Assembly: GCF_004358185.1 (NCBI RefSeq)
Contig: NZ_SMUV01000069.1
Location: 1-64,000 of the forward strand
Length of the DNA stretch: 64,000 nt
Source: Antarcticimicrobium luteum
GTDB lineage: Bacteria; Pseudomonadota; Alphaproteobacteria; Rhodobacterales; Rhodobacteraceae
Direction of reading: 5' to 3'
In this document: positions 1-9,602 of the stretch, piece after piece
Numbering within the stretch: the stretch's first letter is position 1
How the letters are laid out: each line of letters opens with the position of its first letter
Program-made: the position numbers and the translations under genes
The notes under the pieces: generated by a model
What the model saw: the letters and a program-made list of their open reading frames with translations, nothing else
Told to the model about the DNA's origin: nothing
Database searches by the model: none

Positions 1-254
1 AGGGCGGCGGCGGCGACCCGGTCCCGCCGCACGGGCCGGGCGCCGCGCGCGACCGCGTCGCCCGCGCGCTGGCCGACCTCGGCCCGGGGCTGAGCGACGT
101 GGCGCTGCGCTGCTGCTGCTACATGGAGGGGTTGGAGCAGGCCGAAAAGCGGCTGGGATGGTCGGCGCGCTCGGGCAAGATCGTGCTGCGCATCGCCCTG
201 CAACGGCTCAGGGCGCATTACGATCAGGTTGCCGGCGATGCGCTGATCGGATGA
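1..254 (+). CDS. DUF6456 domain protein, 3' part only
   Basis: The reading frame enters from the left edge (first full codon at base 3) and ends at TGA 252-254. The visible tail of about 83 residues holds the stretch ALADLGPGLSDVALRCCCY followed by MEGLEQAEKRLGWSARSGK and an ALQRLRAHY helix. I recognise this as the C-terminal domain of the DUF6456 proteins found in Rhodobacterales; the function is unknown. The start lies outside the window. Just after the stop, 296-310 forms a short GC hairpin (CGCGCC, loop TCG, GGCGCG) without a T-tract that may end the transcript. The 147 bases to the next gene hold nothing else I can name. Family assignment is from memory of the motif, so moderate to good confidence. 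Confidence 0.75.
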   Translation, partial: GGGGDPVPPHGPGAARDRVARALADLGPGLSDVALRCCCYMEGLEQAEKRLGWSARSGKIVLRIALQRLRAHYDQVAGDALIG

Positions 255-1316
255 CTGTGCGGGCGGTCTTGTCGCCGCCGCGTCAATGATCCGCGCGCGC
301 CTCGGGCGCGGGGGGCGGGCCCGGCGCGAACCGGGGGCAGTGACACTTTGTCCGGCATAGGGGCGGGTTGTCAGGCGGCGCCCGCATGATAAGTCTTTCC
401 TATGAATTTCACCCTGCGCCAGCTCACCTATTTCAAGGCCCTGACCCAGCACCGCAACTTCGGCCGCGCGGCCGAGGTCTGCAATGTCTCGCAGCCCGCG
501 CTATCGGTGCAGATCAAGGCGCTGGAGGCGGCGATGGGTGCCCCGCTGGTCGAACGGCGCGCCCGCGATGTGGTGCTGACCGGACTGGGCCGGCAGGTGC
601 TGGCCCGGGCGGACGAGGTGCTCTCGGCGGCCGGGCGGCTGGACCGGCTGGCGCGCGATCACAGCGGCGGGCGGTCGCTGTCGCTGGGGGTGATCCCGAC
701 GCTGGCGCCCTATCTGCTGCCCGGGGTGCTGGCGGCGCTGCGGGCGGGCGATCTGTCCCTGACCGTGCAGGTGCGCGAGGCCCGGACCGAGCGGTTGCTG
801 GCCGCGCTCCAGGCCGGCGAGCTGGATACGGTCATCCTTGCACTGCCGACCGGCATGCGCGGCGTGGTCGAGCGCCCGCTGTTCGAGGATCGCTTCTTGC
901 TGGCCGGGTCACGCTCGCGGCTGGCGCGGATGGACGCGGCGGGTCAGGTGCTGCGCCCGACCGATCTGCAACCCTCGCAACTGCTGCTGCTTGAGGATGG
1001 CCATTGCCTGACCGATCAGGCGCTGGAGGTCTGCGGCATGGACCGCAACAGCGGCAATATCAACATGGGCGCCTCGTCGCTGGCGACACTGTCACGGCTG
1101 GTGGGGGCGGGATTCGGCCTGACCCTGATGCCGGAACTGGCCGCCGCGGCCGAGCAGGCGGCGGACCCGGATCTGGCACTGCGCCGGTTCCCGGCGCCGG
1201 AACCGGCCCGGCAGATCGGGCTGGTGCGGCGCGACAGCACCCCGGCCGAGGATTGGTTCGATCGCCTGGCCGGGATGATTCGCGGCGTCGGCGAGGGGAT
1301 CGTGGCGTCCTATCGA

Positions 1317-1347
1317 AACGAAAACGGGCCCGCGCAGGGCGGGCCCG
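1317..1347 (-). terminator. Intrinsic terminator for the peroxiredoxin gene, inside oxyR coding sequence
   Basis: Bases 1325-1333 (CGGGCCCGC) pair perfectly with 1339-1347 around a 5-base loop. Read on the minus strand the hairpin is followed at once by TTTTCGTTTCG. It lies 26 bases past the peroxiredoxin stop and within the 3' coding part of oxyR on the other strand. Confidence 0.7.
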
Positions 1348-1372
1348 ATGATGGCGCAGCCGATCCCGGTGA

Positions 1373-1921
<549 letters not shown>

Positions 1922-2178
1922 GTCGCTCTCCTGTCTGATCTGGTTCAGGGGCGAATTAAAACGATTCCAATCTGTCATCAACCGGCGAATTGCTGCACCT
2001 GCAATATCGGTTTCATCAGGCAATTCAGACGCATGATGTGATCACCCCGCGACCATCTCCGCCTGATTTTCGCGCGCGCAGCAAACCGGAATCATGGCGG
2101 CTATGCGCGTCTGGCGGTTTCCCGGGCGCGCCGTTATGCTAAGCAAAGTGCAACGCGACATGACCAAGGCCGATCCAA

Positions 2179-3129
2179 ATGCGTGATCTCAAGATCCCCG
2201 AACAGCGCCATCCCGAAAAGGCGCACCGCCCCGACAACGCCCAGCCCAAGAAACCGGCCTGGATCCGGGTCAAGGCGCCGGGCGGCAAGGGCTATGCGGA
2301 CACCCACAAGATCATGCGCGAGAACGGGCTGGTCACGGTCTGTGAAGAGGCCGGCTGTCCCAACGTGGGCGAATGCTGGAACCAGGGCCACGCCACCATG
2401 ATGATCATGGGCGATATCTGCACCCGCGGTTGCACCTTCTGCAACATCGCCACCGGCCGGCCCGAAACGCTGGACGCGTTCGAGCCGGGCCGCGTCGCCC
2501 ATGCGGTCGAAAAGCTGGGGCTGAACCACGTTGTGATCACCAGCGTCGACCGTGACGACCTGGCGGATGGCGGGGCCGAGCATTTCGCCCAGACCATCCG
2601 CGCCGTCCGCCACCGCAGCCCCGCGACCACGATCGAGATCCTGACGCCCGATTTCCTCAAATGCGCCCCCGAGGTGCTCGAGGTGGTGGTCGCTGCGAAG
2701 CCGGACGTCTTCAATCACAATCTGGAAACCGTGCCGGGGCTCTATCCCGAGGTGCGCCCCGGCGCGCGCTATTTCCACTCGCTGCGGTTGCTTCAGCGGG
2801 TGAAAGAGCTTGATCCCTCGATCTTCACCAAGTCCGGCATCATGGTCGGACTGGGCGAGGAGGCGCCGCAGGTGCGGCAGGTGATGGACGACATGCGCGC
2901 GGCGGATGTGGATTTCCTGACCATCGGGCAATACCTGCAACCGACGCCCAAGCATCACCGCGTTGACCGCTTCGTCACGCCCGAGGAATTCGCCGCCTAT
3001 GAAAAGGCCGCCTTCGGCAAGGGGTTCCTGATGGTCTCGGCCACCCCGCTGACGCGGTCCTCGTATCACGCCGGCGACGATTTCGCCCGGCTGAGGGCGG
3101 CGCGCGAGGCGAAGCTGGCGCAGCTGTGA
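2179..3129 (+). CDS. lipA: Lipoyl synthase
   Basis: 316 residues, the normal length for LipA. It inserts two sulfur atoms into protein-bound octanoyl groups to form the lipoyl cofactor of pyruvate and 2-oxoglutarate dehydrogenases and the glycine cleavage system. Two cysteine sets define the family. The auxiliary cluster set is C55, C60 and C66 ([14 protein letters not shown]). The radical-SAM set is C81, C85 and C88 (CTRGCTFC). The C-terminal LTRSSYHA segment, which supplies the serine ligand of the auxiliary cluster, is also present. The gene starts at ATG 2179 and diverges from the peroxiredoxin gene, with about 257 bp between the two. No lipB is seen next to it. Confidence 0.97.
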   Translation: MRDLKIPEQRHPEKAHRPDNAQPKKPAWIRVKAPGGKGYADTHKIMRENGLVTVCEEAGCPNVGECWNQGHATMMIMGDICTRGCTFCNIATGRPETLDAFEPGRVAHAVEKLGLNHVVITSVDRDDLADGGAEHFAQTIRAVRHRSPATTIEILTPDFLKCAPEVLEVVVAAKPDVFNHNLETVPGLYPEVRPGARYFHSLRLLQRVKELDPSIFTKSGIMVGLGEEAPQVRQVMDDMRAADVDFLTIGQYLQPTPKHHRVDRFVTPEEFAAYEKAAFGKGFLMVSATPLTRSSYHAGDDFARLRAAREAKLAQL

Positions 3130-3138
3130 GGTCTATCC

Positions 3139-3166
3139 GGGCCTGCGGTTGAGGGCCTGCGGTTGA
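3139..3166. repeat. Perfect 14-bp tandem duplication
   Basis: GGGCCTGCGGTTGA occurs twice back to back between the convergent lipA and cytochrome c genes. It is followed at about 3172-3189 by a GC hairpin (CCTGGCC, loop TGAC, GGCCGGG) with no T-tract. Probably replication slippage. Confidence 0.8.
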
Positions 3167-3190
3167 CGGTTGCCTGGCCTGACGGCCGGG

Positions 3191-4096
3191 CTATTCCGCC
3201 GGCCTCGGCAGGGCCTTGACATAGGCGGCCACCGCCGCGCGATCCGCGCTGGTCAGCTTGCCGAAATTCCCGACCACGGCGGCCATATGCCCGCCGGCGC
3301 TGTCGTAATCGGGGGTAAATCCGGTCTCCAGGTAATAGGCGATCTCGCCCGCGTCCCAGGTCAGCCTGTCCGGGGTCAGCGACGGGATCGTCCCCTTGCC
3401 CGAGGGGTTTGGCGCCCCGGCCAGCCAGCGTGCGGTGTCGAGCCCGCCCAGCGGGCCGCGCGGCGTGTGGCATTCGCCGCAATGGGCCAGCGCCTCGACC
3501 AGATAGCGCCCGCGCTCCAGCTGCGGATCGGCATCGCCACCCATCACCCAGTCATCCCTGAGATAAAGCAGTTTCCAGACACCGACGGCGCGGCGGATCG
3601 AAAACGGAAACCCGACCTCATGCGGCTGGCTGGGTGCATCGCTGGCCGGCAGGGTCTGCCAGAAGGCCCAGAGATCGGCGATGTCCTGATCGCGCATCCG
3701 TACATAGGCGGTATAGGGAAACGCCGGATAGTAATGCCGCCCCTCGGGCGACACGCCGCGTTTCAGGGCGGTGGCAAATTGCGCCACTGTCCAGCCGCCG
3801 ATCCCATGGACCGGGTCGGGCGAGATATTAGGTGCGACGAAGGTTCCGAAATCCGAGGCGAACTGCTGCCCGCCCGAGAGGATCGGCTTGTCCTCTGCCC
3901 CTTCTGCCCCCTCTGTCGCCTTCGGTGCCGCGTGGCAGGAGGCGCAGCCGGCGGCCAGAAACACCGTCTCGCCCCGCGCCGCCTCGCCCGCAAGACTGGC
4001 CAGCGCATCGGCGGGCAGGGGACGCGCCCGCGTGATCCACCACCCCGCCGCCGCGGCCAGCACGGCGGCAAGGATCAGCCAGCGAAAGGCGCGCAT
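3191..4096 (-). CDS. Membrane-anchored diheme cytochrome c
   Basis: 301 residues. An uncleaved-looking N-terminal membrane segment (residues 5-22, LILAAVLAAAAGWW) is followed by two cytochrome c domains with heme motifs CASCH (51-55) and CGECH (206-210). Methionines in the second half, such as GGHMAAV, could be axial ligands. The protein resembles the diheme electron-carrier subunits that accept electrons from periplasmic dehydrogenases, but no dehydrogenase gene is next to it. It starts 3 bases after the stop of the cytochrome c' gene, so the two are an operon. Its specific partner is unknown. Confidence 0.85.
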   Translation of the reverse strand: MRAFRWLILAAVLAAAAGWWITRARPLPADALASLAGEAARGETVFLAAGCASCHAAPKATEGAEGAEDKPILSGGQQFASDFGTFVAPNISPDPVHGIGGWTVAQFATALKRGVSPEGRHYYPAFPYTAYVRMRDQDIADLWAFWQTLPASDAPSQPHEVGFPFSIRRAVGVWKLLYLRDDWVMGGDADPQLERGRYLVEALAHCGECHTPRGPLGGLDTARWLAGAPNPSGKGTIPSLTPDRLTWDAGEIAYYLETGFTPDYDSAGGHMAAVVGNFGKLTSADRAAVAAYVKALPRPAE

Positions 4097-4099
4097 CGC

Positions 4100-4555
4100 T
4101 TACTCGGGGGCGCGGTGGGTGTCGTGGCAGGCCTTGCAGGCGCCGCCCAGCTTGCCCATCGCCGGCCCCAGCGCCTCTTGCCCGGTGGCTGCGACCTGCT
4201 GCATCCCGGCCGCCGCGGTGCCGAATCCGCCCCATTTGGTCAGGAAATCGTCGTGATCATCCCAGATCGAGGGCATCGCGCGGGTGCCGTCGATGCTCAT
4301 GTTGTCGGAGCCCTCGGGCCAGAGCGGGCCGGGATCGATATGCGACACCGCCACCAGCGTATCGGCGGCCCGCTGCGCGGCCTCGGCATCATAGGCGATC
4401 TTGCCCTGCGCCATGCCGCCCAGAATGCCGACATTCAGCGCCATGATCCGGAACTGGCCCTGCCGGGCCTTGAGGTTGGCGGAATAATCCTGCGCAACGG
4501 CGGCCGTGGCAATCACGGCGGCGGCGGCGGCAATGGCGAAAACCTGTTTTTTCAT
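4100..4555 (-). CDS. Cytochrome c'
   Basis: A 151-residue periplasmic protein with a signal peptide (MKKQVFAIAA..., cleavage near AVAQ, residue 22). The single heme motif CKACH (140-144) sits near the C-terminus, as in the four-helix cytochromes c'. These proteins have a high-spin five-coordinate heme and bind NO or CO; in Rhodobacter capsulatus the family protects against nitric oxide. The start is ATG 4555, with GAGGA just upstream; a GTG 12 bases earlier lacks a ribosome site. It is the first gene of a two-gene unit with the diheme cytochrome. A role in NO handling is inferred from the family. Confidence 0.88.
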   Translation of the reverse strand: MKKQVFAIAAAAAVIATAAVAQDYSANLKARQGQFRIMALNVGILGGMAQGKIAYDAEAAQRAADTLVAVSHIDPGPLWPEGSDNMSIDGTRAMPSIWDDHDDFLTKWGGFGTAAAGMQQVAATGQEALGPAMGKLGGACKACHDTHRAPE

Positions 4556-4661
4556 GATAATCCTCACTGTTGGCGAACCGGTATTGGGTCACTCTATCGT
4601 GCAACGACTGTGCAACAAACCGATGCAAAGAGATTTCACATCCACGTGATCCGCGCCGCGA

Positions 4662-4847
4662 TCAATAAACCGGCCTGACCCGCGGTCCGGTCGGCTGTAC
4701 GCTCAGCGCCTCGGGCCAGCCGATCCAGCGCTCGACGGCGAACAGCGCCAGACAGATCGCGATCACCGCCAGCACCAGGATCACCCGCTGCGTCGACGGC
4801 GGGTGCTGCACCCAGCGCCGCATCCGCAGCAGCCAGAAGAAATTCAC
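4662..4847 (-). CDS. Small membrane protein translated after hpt
   Basis: 61 residues with one clear hydrophobic helix at about residues 21-41 ([18 protein letters not shown]) and a basic N-terminal part (LRMRRW). Its ATG overlaps the stop of hpt in an ATGA arrangement, which argues that it is a real, translationally coupled gene. I do not recognise a named family and no function can be given. The roughly 100 bases after its stop, up to the cytochrome c' start, show no clear terminator. Confidence 0.6.
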   Translation of the reverse strand: MNFFWLLRMRRWVQHPPSTQRVILVLAVIAICLALFAVERWIGWPEALSVQPTGPRVRPVY

Positions 4848-5383
4848 GGCGTGAACCGCACCTTGCCGATATAGGGCAGGTTGCGGTTCCTCTGGGCGAA
4901 ATCCACGCCATAACCGACGACGAACTCATCCGGGATTTCGAACCCGATCCAGTCGGCGGCGATCTCGACCTCGCGGCGTGACGGCTTGTCCAGCAGCGCG
5001 ATGGTCTTCAGCCGCGCCGGCTTGCGGCTTTGCAGCAGCTTGATCACATGGCTCAGCGTGAACCCGGTGTCGACGATGTCCTCGACCACCAGCACGTCGC
5101 GCCCCTCGATGGCCGAGCGCAGATCCTTCAGGATGCGCACCTCGCGGCTGCTTTCCATCGCGTCGCCGTAAGAGGAGGCCTCGATGAAATCCACCTCGAT
5201 GGGCAGGTCCAGCTCGCGCACCAGATCGGCGATGAACACGAAAGAGCCGCGCAGCAGCCCCACCACCACCAGCTTGTCGGTGTCGTCGAATTCCGCCGCG
5301 ATCTCGCGGCTCAACGCCTCGATCCGGGCCGCGATCGACTTGGCCGTGATCATTTCGTCGATGACATATGGACGCTCTGTCAT
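4844..5383 (-). CDS. hpt: Hypoxanthine phosphoribosyltransferase
   Basis: 179 residues, usual for bacterial Hpt. It salvages hypoxanthine (and guanine) by transferring the phosphoribosyl group of PRPP to give IMP or GMP. The PRPP-binding signature is [14 protein letters not shown], preceded by the flexible-loop motif [11 protein letters not shown]; the base-contacting end has [17 protein letters not shown]. The start is ATG 5383 (MTERPYVID), with AAGGGGG a few bases upstream; a start at 5413 would add ten residues without a ribosome site. It overlaps the next small membrane-protein gene by 4 bases. Confidence 0.95.
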   Translation of the reverse strand: MTERPYVIDEMITAKSIAARIEALSREIAAEFDDTDKLVVVGLLRGSFVFIADLVRELDLPIEVDFIEASSYGDAMESSREVRILKDLRSAIEGRDVLVVEDIVDTGFTLSHVIKLLQSRKPARLKTIALLDKPSRREVEIAADWIGFEIPDEFVVGYGVDFAQRNRNLPYIGKVRFTP

Positions 5384-5456
5384 GGGTCCCCCTTGAACTT
5401 CGCGGCCAAGCATAGGACATGGGGCGCCACTGTCACCCAGGAAACACCGCGTCAGG

Positions 5457-5903
5457 ATGCCGACCCACTCCGAAACCCGCCACCTGCCATATTCGGCCCG
5501 TGAAATGTACGATCTGGTCGCCGATGTGGCCCGCTACCCCGAATTCCTGCCCTGGACCGCGGCGGCGCGCATCCGCTCGCGCACACCCATCGCCGACGGC
5601 GGGGAGGTGATGGAGGCCGATCTGGTGATCTCCTTCAAGGTGTTCCGCGAACGCTTCGGCAGCAGGGTGACTCTCTGGCCCGATGAGGGGCGGATCGACA
5701 CCGAGTATCTCGACGGCCCGTTCCGCTACATGAGGTCTCAATGGCGGTTCGCGGACAACGGCGAGGGGTGCGAGATCTCGTTCTTCGTGGATTTCGAATT
5801 CAAGAGCGCGGTTCTGCAAAAACTGATCGGCGTGGTGTTCAACGAGGCGATGCAGCGGATCGTGCGCGCCTTCGAGATGCGGGCGAAAGCGCTGTACGGC
5901 TGA
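5457..5903 (+). CDS. COQ10/RatA-like START-domain protein
   Basis: 148 residues covering one polyketide-cyclase/START-type fold. The signatures are [22 protein letters not shown] at the N-terminus, then FRERFGSRV and a [14 protein letters not shown] segment that forms the helix closing the lipid pocket. In mitochondria COQ10 binds ubiquinone and helps respiratory electron transfer; the bacterial homologue is often labelled RatA, a ribosome-associated toxin. For an alphaproteobacterium next to housekeeping genes, a quinone-binding role is the more likely one, but this is inference. It diverges from hpt and faces amt across a long palindrome. Confidence 0.85.
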   Translation: MPTHSETRHLPYSAREMYDLVADVARYPEFLPWTAAARIRSRTPIADGGEVMEADLVISFKVFRERFGSRVTLWPDEGRIDTEYLDGPFRYMRSQWRFADNGEGCEISFFVDFEFKSAVLQKLIGVVFNEAMQRIVRAFEMRAKALYG

Positions 5904-5913
5904 TCGCACCTGC

Positions 5914-5949
5914 AACTGGGAAACGGGCCTGTCGGCCCGTTTCCCAGTT
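5914..5949. terminator. Symmetrical hairpin between convergent coq10-like gene and amt
   Basis: A perfect 16-bp inverted repeat: 5914-5929 (AACTGGGAAACGGGCC) and 5934-5949 around the loop TGTC. The arms begin and end with AA/TT but there is no long T-run. It sits 11 bases after one stop and 18 bases from the other, so a two-way terminator is the simplest reading. Confidence 0.7.
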
Positions 5950-5966
5950 CGTCGGCGTGACCGGGC

Positions 5967-7148
5967 CTAAGACATCATCTCATAGGCCCGCTCGCCGTGC
6001 ACCGAGAGGTCCAGCCCGTCTGTCTCGGTCTCGGCGTCCACCCGCAGCGGGGTGATCAGGGACACCAGCTTGATCAGCGCCACGGTCACCACGGCGGTGA
6101 ACACCCCGACGATGGCCAGCCCGCCCAGTTGCGCCGCCCAGCTTCCGGCGCCGAAGACCGCGATCATCACCGTGCCGAAAATACCGCCGACCCCGTGCAC
6201 GGCAAAGACGTCCAGCGTGTCGTCGATCCGCAGCCTCTCGCGGATCAGGACGACCACCTCCTGGCACAGCACGCCAGCGATCGCGCCGATGATCAGCGCC
6301 TCGATTGGGCCGACGAATCCGCTGGCAGGAGTGATCGAGGCCAGCCCGGCAATGGTGCCGGTGACGGTGCCGACGAGCGATGCCTTGCCGAACTTGATCC
6401 GCTCCCACAGCGCCCAGGAGAGCGAGGCGGTGGCGGCCGAGATATGCGTCACGGTCAGCGCCATCGCGGCGCCGCCGTCGGCGGCCAGTTGCGAGCCGCC
6501 GTTGAACCCGAACCATCCGACCCAGAGCATCGCGGCCCCGATCATGACAAAGCCAGGGTTATGCGGCGGGGTGTGCCGGTTGCGGCGCGGGCCGAGAAAC
6601 ACGGCGATGATCAGCGCGGCAAGCCCGGCGGTCTCATGCACCACGATGCCGCCGGCGAAATCCCTCACACCGATCTCACCAAAGAGGCCGCCATCGGCAA
6701 GCATCCCGCCGCCCCAGATCCAGTGGACCACCGGCGCATAGCACAGCAGCATCCAAAGCCCGGAGAACAGCAGCACGAAACCAAAGCCGATCCGTTCCAC
6801 ATAGGCGCCGACGATCAGCGCCGGGGTGATGATCGCGAAGGTCATCTGAAAGGCAAAGAACAGAACCTCGGGCAGGGTGCCGGCGAGGCTCTCGGCGGTG
6901 ATGCCGGCGAGAAAGGCTTTCCCCAGCCCGCCCCAGACACCGGACGGGGCGCCGCCAAAGGCGATGGAATAGCCCGCGATCAGCCACAAAACGCTCATCA
7001 AACAGGCGATCGCATAGCAATGCATGAAGACGCTCAGCACGTTTCGCGCCCGCACCAGCCCACCATAAAACAGCGCCAGCCCCGGCAATGTCATGAACAG
7101 GACCAGGGCGGTTGCCACGATGATCCATGCTGTATCGGCTCCGTTCAT
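5967..7148 (-). CDS. amt: Ammonium transporter
   Basis: 393 residues with about eleven membrane helices; Amt family, inner membrane, conducting ammonium or ammonia. The two pore histidines are present at H171 (VVHETAG) and H318 (FAVHGVGG), the same numbers as in E. coli AmtB. D163 (VRDFAGG) matches the conserved aspartate near the outer binding site. The usual HINAG/HISSG after the first pore His is HETAG here. The start was set at ATG 7148 (MNGADTAW), with GAGGGGGAGGG upstream; the in-frame 51-codon extension is not credible. No glnK lies beside it, which is unusual since amt is commonly paired with a PII gene. Ntr control is likely but no site was identified. Confidence 0.93.
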   Translation of the reverse strand: MNGADTAWIIVATALVLFMTLPGLALFYGGLVRARNVLSVFMHCYAIACLMSVLWLIAGYSIAFGGAPSGVWGGLGKAFLAGITAESLAGTLPEVLFFAFQMTFAIITPALIVGAYVERIGFGFVLLFSGLWMLLCYAPVVHWIWGGGMLADGGLFGEIGVRDFAGGIVVHETAGLAALIIAVFLGPRRNRHTPPHNPGFVMIGAAMLWVGWFGFNGGSQLAADGGAAMALTVTHISAATASLSWALWERIKFGKASLVGTVTGTIAGLASITPASGFVGPIEALIIGAIAGVLCQEVVVLIRERLRIDDTLDVFAVHGVGGIFGTVMIAVFGAGSWAAQLGGLAIVGVFTAVVTVALIKLVSLITPLRVDAETETDGLDLSVHGERAYEMMS

Positions 7149-7313
7149 CAGCCGTCCCTCCCCCTCGCGAGTGATCGTTAAGCGGCGACCAAGCGGATCG
7201 GGGGCGCGGGAAAAAGAGGCAGACGGGGGTTTGGGCGCGTAAATTGTACGCTTTTGCAATAACGCACGAAACATTGGCGTAAAATCGCGCCGAAAGATCA
7301 AAAACAGGGCGGT

Positions 7314-7781
7314 TTAAGAAACAGCACCCATCAGCAGCGACAGCGCGTGATCCCGCGCTGCCGCGCGCACCCGGTCCCGCCCCAGCGCGCCAAATTCGAC
7401 CGTTTCGACATGGGTGGCGCGCCCGGTTCCGGCCAGCCCGAAACAGACCCGCCCCTCCGGCTTGTGCTCGGATCCGCCGGGACCGGCGATGCCGGTGATC
7501 GAGACGGCCAGATCGCCGGCGGAGCGCGCCAGCGCCCCCTCGGCCATCTCGCGCGCCACCTGTTCCGAGACGGCCCCATGGGCGGCGAGCGTTTCCTCCC
7601 GCACCCCCAGCATGTCGCGCTTGGCGGCGTTGGAATAGGTCACGAACCCCCGGTCCACCACGTCGGACGAGCCGGGAACATCGGTCAGCGCCGCCGCCAC
7701 CATCCCGCCGGTACAGCTTTCGGCGGTGGCGATCGTCAGCCCCCTCGCGCGGGCGGCATCGAGCAGCGCGGCAACGTTCAT
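7314..7781 (-). CDS. Stand-alone CinA C-terminal domain, nicotinamide-nucleotide amidase
   Basis: 155 residues matching only the C-terminal domain of CinA, the PncC-type deamidase that turns NMN into nicotinate mononucleotide in pyridine nucleotide salvage. Signature stretches are [21 protein letters not shown] and the glycine-rich [10 protein letters not shown]. The N-terminal molybdopterin-like domain of full CinA is absent, as in many proteobacteria. Its ATG overlaps the pgpA stop by 4 bases, so it is the last gene of the ispDF-pgpA-cinA operon. Confidence 0.92.
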   Translation of the reverse strand: MNVAALLDAARARGLTIATAESCTGGMVAAALTDVPGSSDVVDRGFVTYSNAAKRDMLGVREETLAAHGAVSEQVAREMAEGALARSAGDLAVSITGIAGPGGSEHKPEGRVCFGLAGTGRATHVETVEFGALGRDRVRAAARDHALSLLMGAVS

Positions 7782-8263
7782 CGCATCATCACCCCGTGAT
7801 AGAGCCCGGCCAGGATCACCGTGCAGACCCCGGCAAAGAGTCCCGCCCAGAGATCGTCCAGCATCACCCCGGCAGCATCGTGGCGCCGGTCGGCGCGGCC
7901 CACCAGCCAGGGTTTCCAGATGTCGAACAGCCGGAACAGGACAAAGGCCGCGACCGCGCCCGGCCAGACCATCGGCACATCACGCATCCAGAACCCCATG
8001 GCGGGGAACAGCAGCGCCAGCCACTGTCCGGCGACCTCGTCGATCACGATTTCCGAGGGGTCTTCGCCCGGGCGGTCCTTCAGCGCGGCGCCGACGGTAT
8101 AGAACCCCAGCGCGGTCACTGCGACGAAGGCGGCGACAAGCGGCAGGAACCCCAGCCAATGCTCGATGGCCCAGCCCAGCAGAACCGCGCCGAGAGAGCC
8201 CCAGGTGCCCGGCGCCGGGCGCATCAGGCCGACGAACCCAAAGGTATTGATTGCACGCAGCAT
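7778..8263 (-). CDS. pgpA: Phosphatidylglycerophosphatase A
   Basis: 161 residues. An integral membrane phosphatase that removes phosphate from phosphatidylglycerophosphate to make phosphatidylglycerol. Family markers are the N-terminal [15 protein letters not shown], the acidic [10 protein letters not shown] and the RLFDIWKPW segment followed by an acidic MLDDLWAG. At least three hydrophobic helices are visible. It begins 3 bases after the ispDF stop and overlaps the next gene by 4 bases. Confidence 0.94.
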   Translation of the reverse strand: MLRAINTFGFVGLMRPAPGTWGSLGAVLLGWAIEHWLGFLPLVAAFVAVTALGFYTVGAALKDRPGEDPSEIVIDEVAGQWLALLFPAMGFWMRDVPMVWPGAVAAFVLFRLFDIWKPWLVGRADRRHDAAGVMLDDLWAGLFAGVCTVILAGLYHGVMMR

Positions 8264-8266
8264 GGG

Positions 8267-9406
8267 TTATCCTCCGATCAGCGCGGCGGTGGCGATCGCC
8301 GCGATCCCCTCGCCCCGGCCGGTGAAGCCCAGCCGCTCCGACGTGGTGGCCTTGACCGAGATGCGGGCCGCCCCGATTCCGAGGATCTGAGCAAGACGGT
8401 CGGCCATTGCAAGGGCGTACGGCCCGATCTTGGGCAGCTCGCACACCAGCGTGCAGTCGATATTGGAGATCTGAAAGCCCATCTGCCGCGCCAGATCTCC
8501 GGCATGACGCAGGAAAATGGCGCTGTCGGCGCCCTTCCACTGCGGATCCGAGGGGGGGAAGTGGCGGCCGATGTCGCCCTGCGCCAGCGCCCCATAGATC
8601 GCATCGGTGATCGCGTGCATGCCCACATCGGCATCCGAATGGCCCTGAAGCCCGCGATCATGATGCACCCTCACCCCGCAGAGCATCACGTGATCGCCCG
8701 GCCCGAACCGGTGCACGTCGTATCCGTTGCCCAGTCTTACATCCATGTCCTGCCTCAATATGCGTTCGGCCCGCGCGAAATCCTCCGGCCGGGTGATTTT
8801 CAGATTGTCCGCCTCGCCCGGCACGATGGCAACCCGCAGGCCGGCGGCCCGGGCGACCTCCACATCGTCCGCCGCGCCGCCCGGGTGGGCGGCATGGGCG
8901 GCGCGGATCGCCTCCAGTTGGAACCCCTGCGGCGTCTGTGCGGCGAACAGCCCCTCGCGGTCGCGGGTGCCGGTCACCGCGCCCTCCGCCCCGGTCCAGA
9001 GCGCGTCGGTGACGGCCAGCCCGGGCGCGGCGGCTGGGGCCTCGTCCAGCGCGGCGATCACCACGGCGATCAGCGCCTGCGAGACGCAGGGCCGGGCGAT
9101 GTCGTGGATCAGCACACGCTCCGCGCTGGTGCCCTCCAGTGCCGCCAGCCCGTTTCGCACCGAGGCCGCGCGGTCGGCGCCGCCTTTGGTCAGGGTCAGG
9201 CGGGGGTCGGCGCCGAACTCGTCCCAGGCAGCGGTGTCCCCGGGGGCGAGTACCAGAACGATGGGGCCGATTCCCGGAGCGGCGCGGAAGGCGTCGAGCG
9301 TCCAGTCCGCCACGCGCCGCCCGGCGAGGGGTCGCCACTGCTTGGGCAGGCCGCCGCCGGCCCGTTGACCGCGTCCGGCGGCGACAAGTAAGACCGCTGT
9401 GTCCAT
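8267..9406 (-). CDS. ispDF: Bifunctional IspD/IspF enzyme of the MEP isoprenoid pathway
   Basis: 379 residues made of two fused enzymes. Residues 1 to about 220 are IspD (2-C-methyl-D-erythritol 4-phosphate cytidylyltransferase), with the nucleotide-binding start [17 protein letters not shown]. From about residue 222 comes IspF (2-C-methyl-D-erythritol 2,4-cyclodiphosphate synthase), with NGYDVHRF, the zinc-site GHSDADV and the [12 protein letters not shown] end. Such fusions are common in alphaproteobacteria. It heads a tight operon with pgpA and cinA and diverges from dusB over 196 bases that should hold both promoters. Confidence 0.96.
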   Translation of the reverse strand: MDTAVLLVAAGRGQRAGGGLPKQWRPLAGRRVADWTLDAFRAAPGIGPIVLVLAPGDTAAWDEFGADPRLTLTKGGADRAASVRNGLAALEGTSAERVLIHDIARPCVSQALIAVVIAALDEAPAAAPGLAVTDALWTGAEGAVTGTRDREGLFAAQTPQGFQLEAIRAAHAAHPGGAADDVEVARAAGLRVAIVPGEADNLKITRPEDFARAERILRQDMDVRLGNGYDVHRFGPGDHVMLCGVRVHHDRGLQGHSDADVGMHAITDAIYGALAQGDIGRHFPPSDPQWKGADSAIFLRHAGDLARQMGFQISNIDCTLVCELPKIGPYALAMADRLAQILGIGAARISVKATTSERLGFTGRGEGIAAIATAALIGG

Positions 9407-9602
9407 CAGACCGCTCCGAAATCCGCCGCCCGCGGGGCGCCGCCGCCCTGTTTATGCGGTGATGCCGGGCGAGGCAATTCCCTGGGGGTGTGTGATTAAT
9501 TATTAGGCAAGTGGTGGTTTGTTGGGCTTTCAGGACGGCGGATAGATTGTGAGTCCGGGCGGAATTCCCTAGATCTGCGGTATCTGCACAAGGATTGGGC
9601 AT

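Noticed and set aside
1945-2010. Possible OxyR binding box upstream of the peroxiredoxin gene
   Set aside because: The region is AT-rich with partial inverted symmetry, but I could not match it to an OxyR consensus with enough positions to claim a site.
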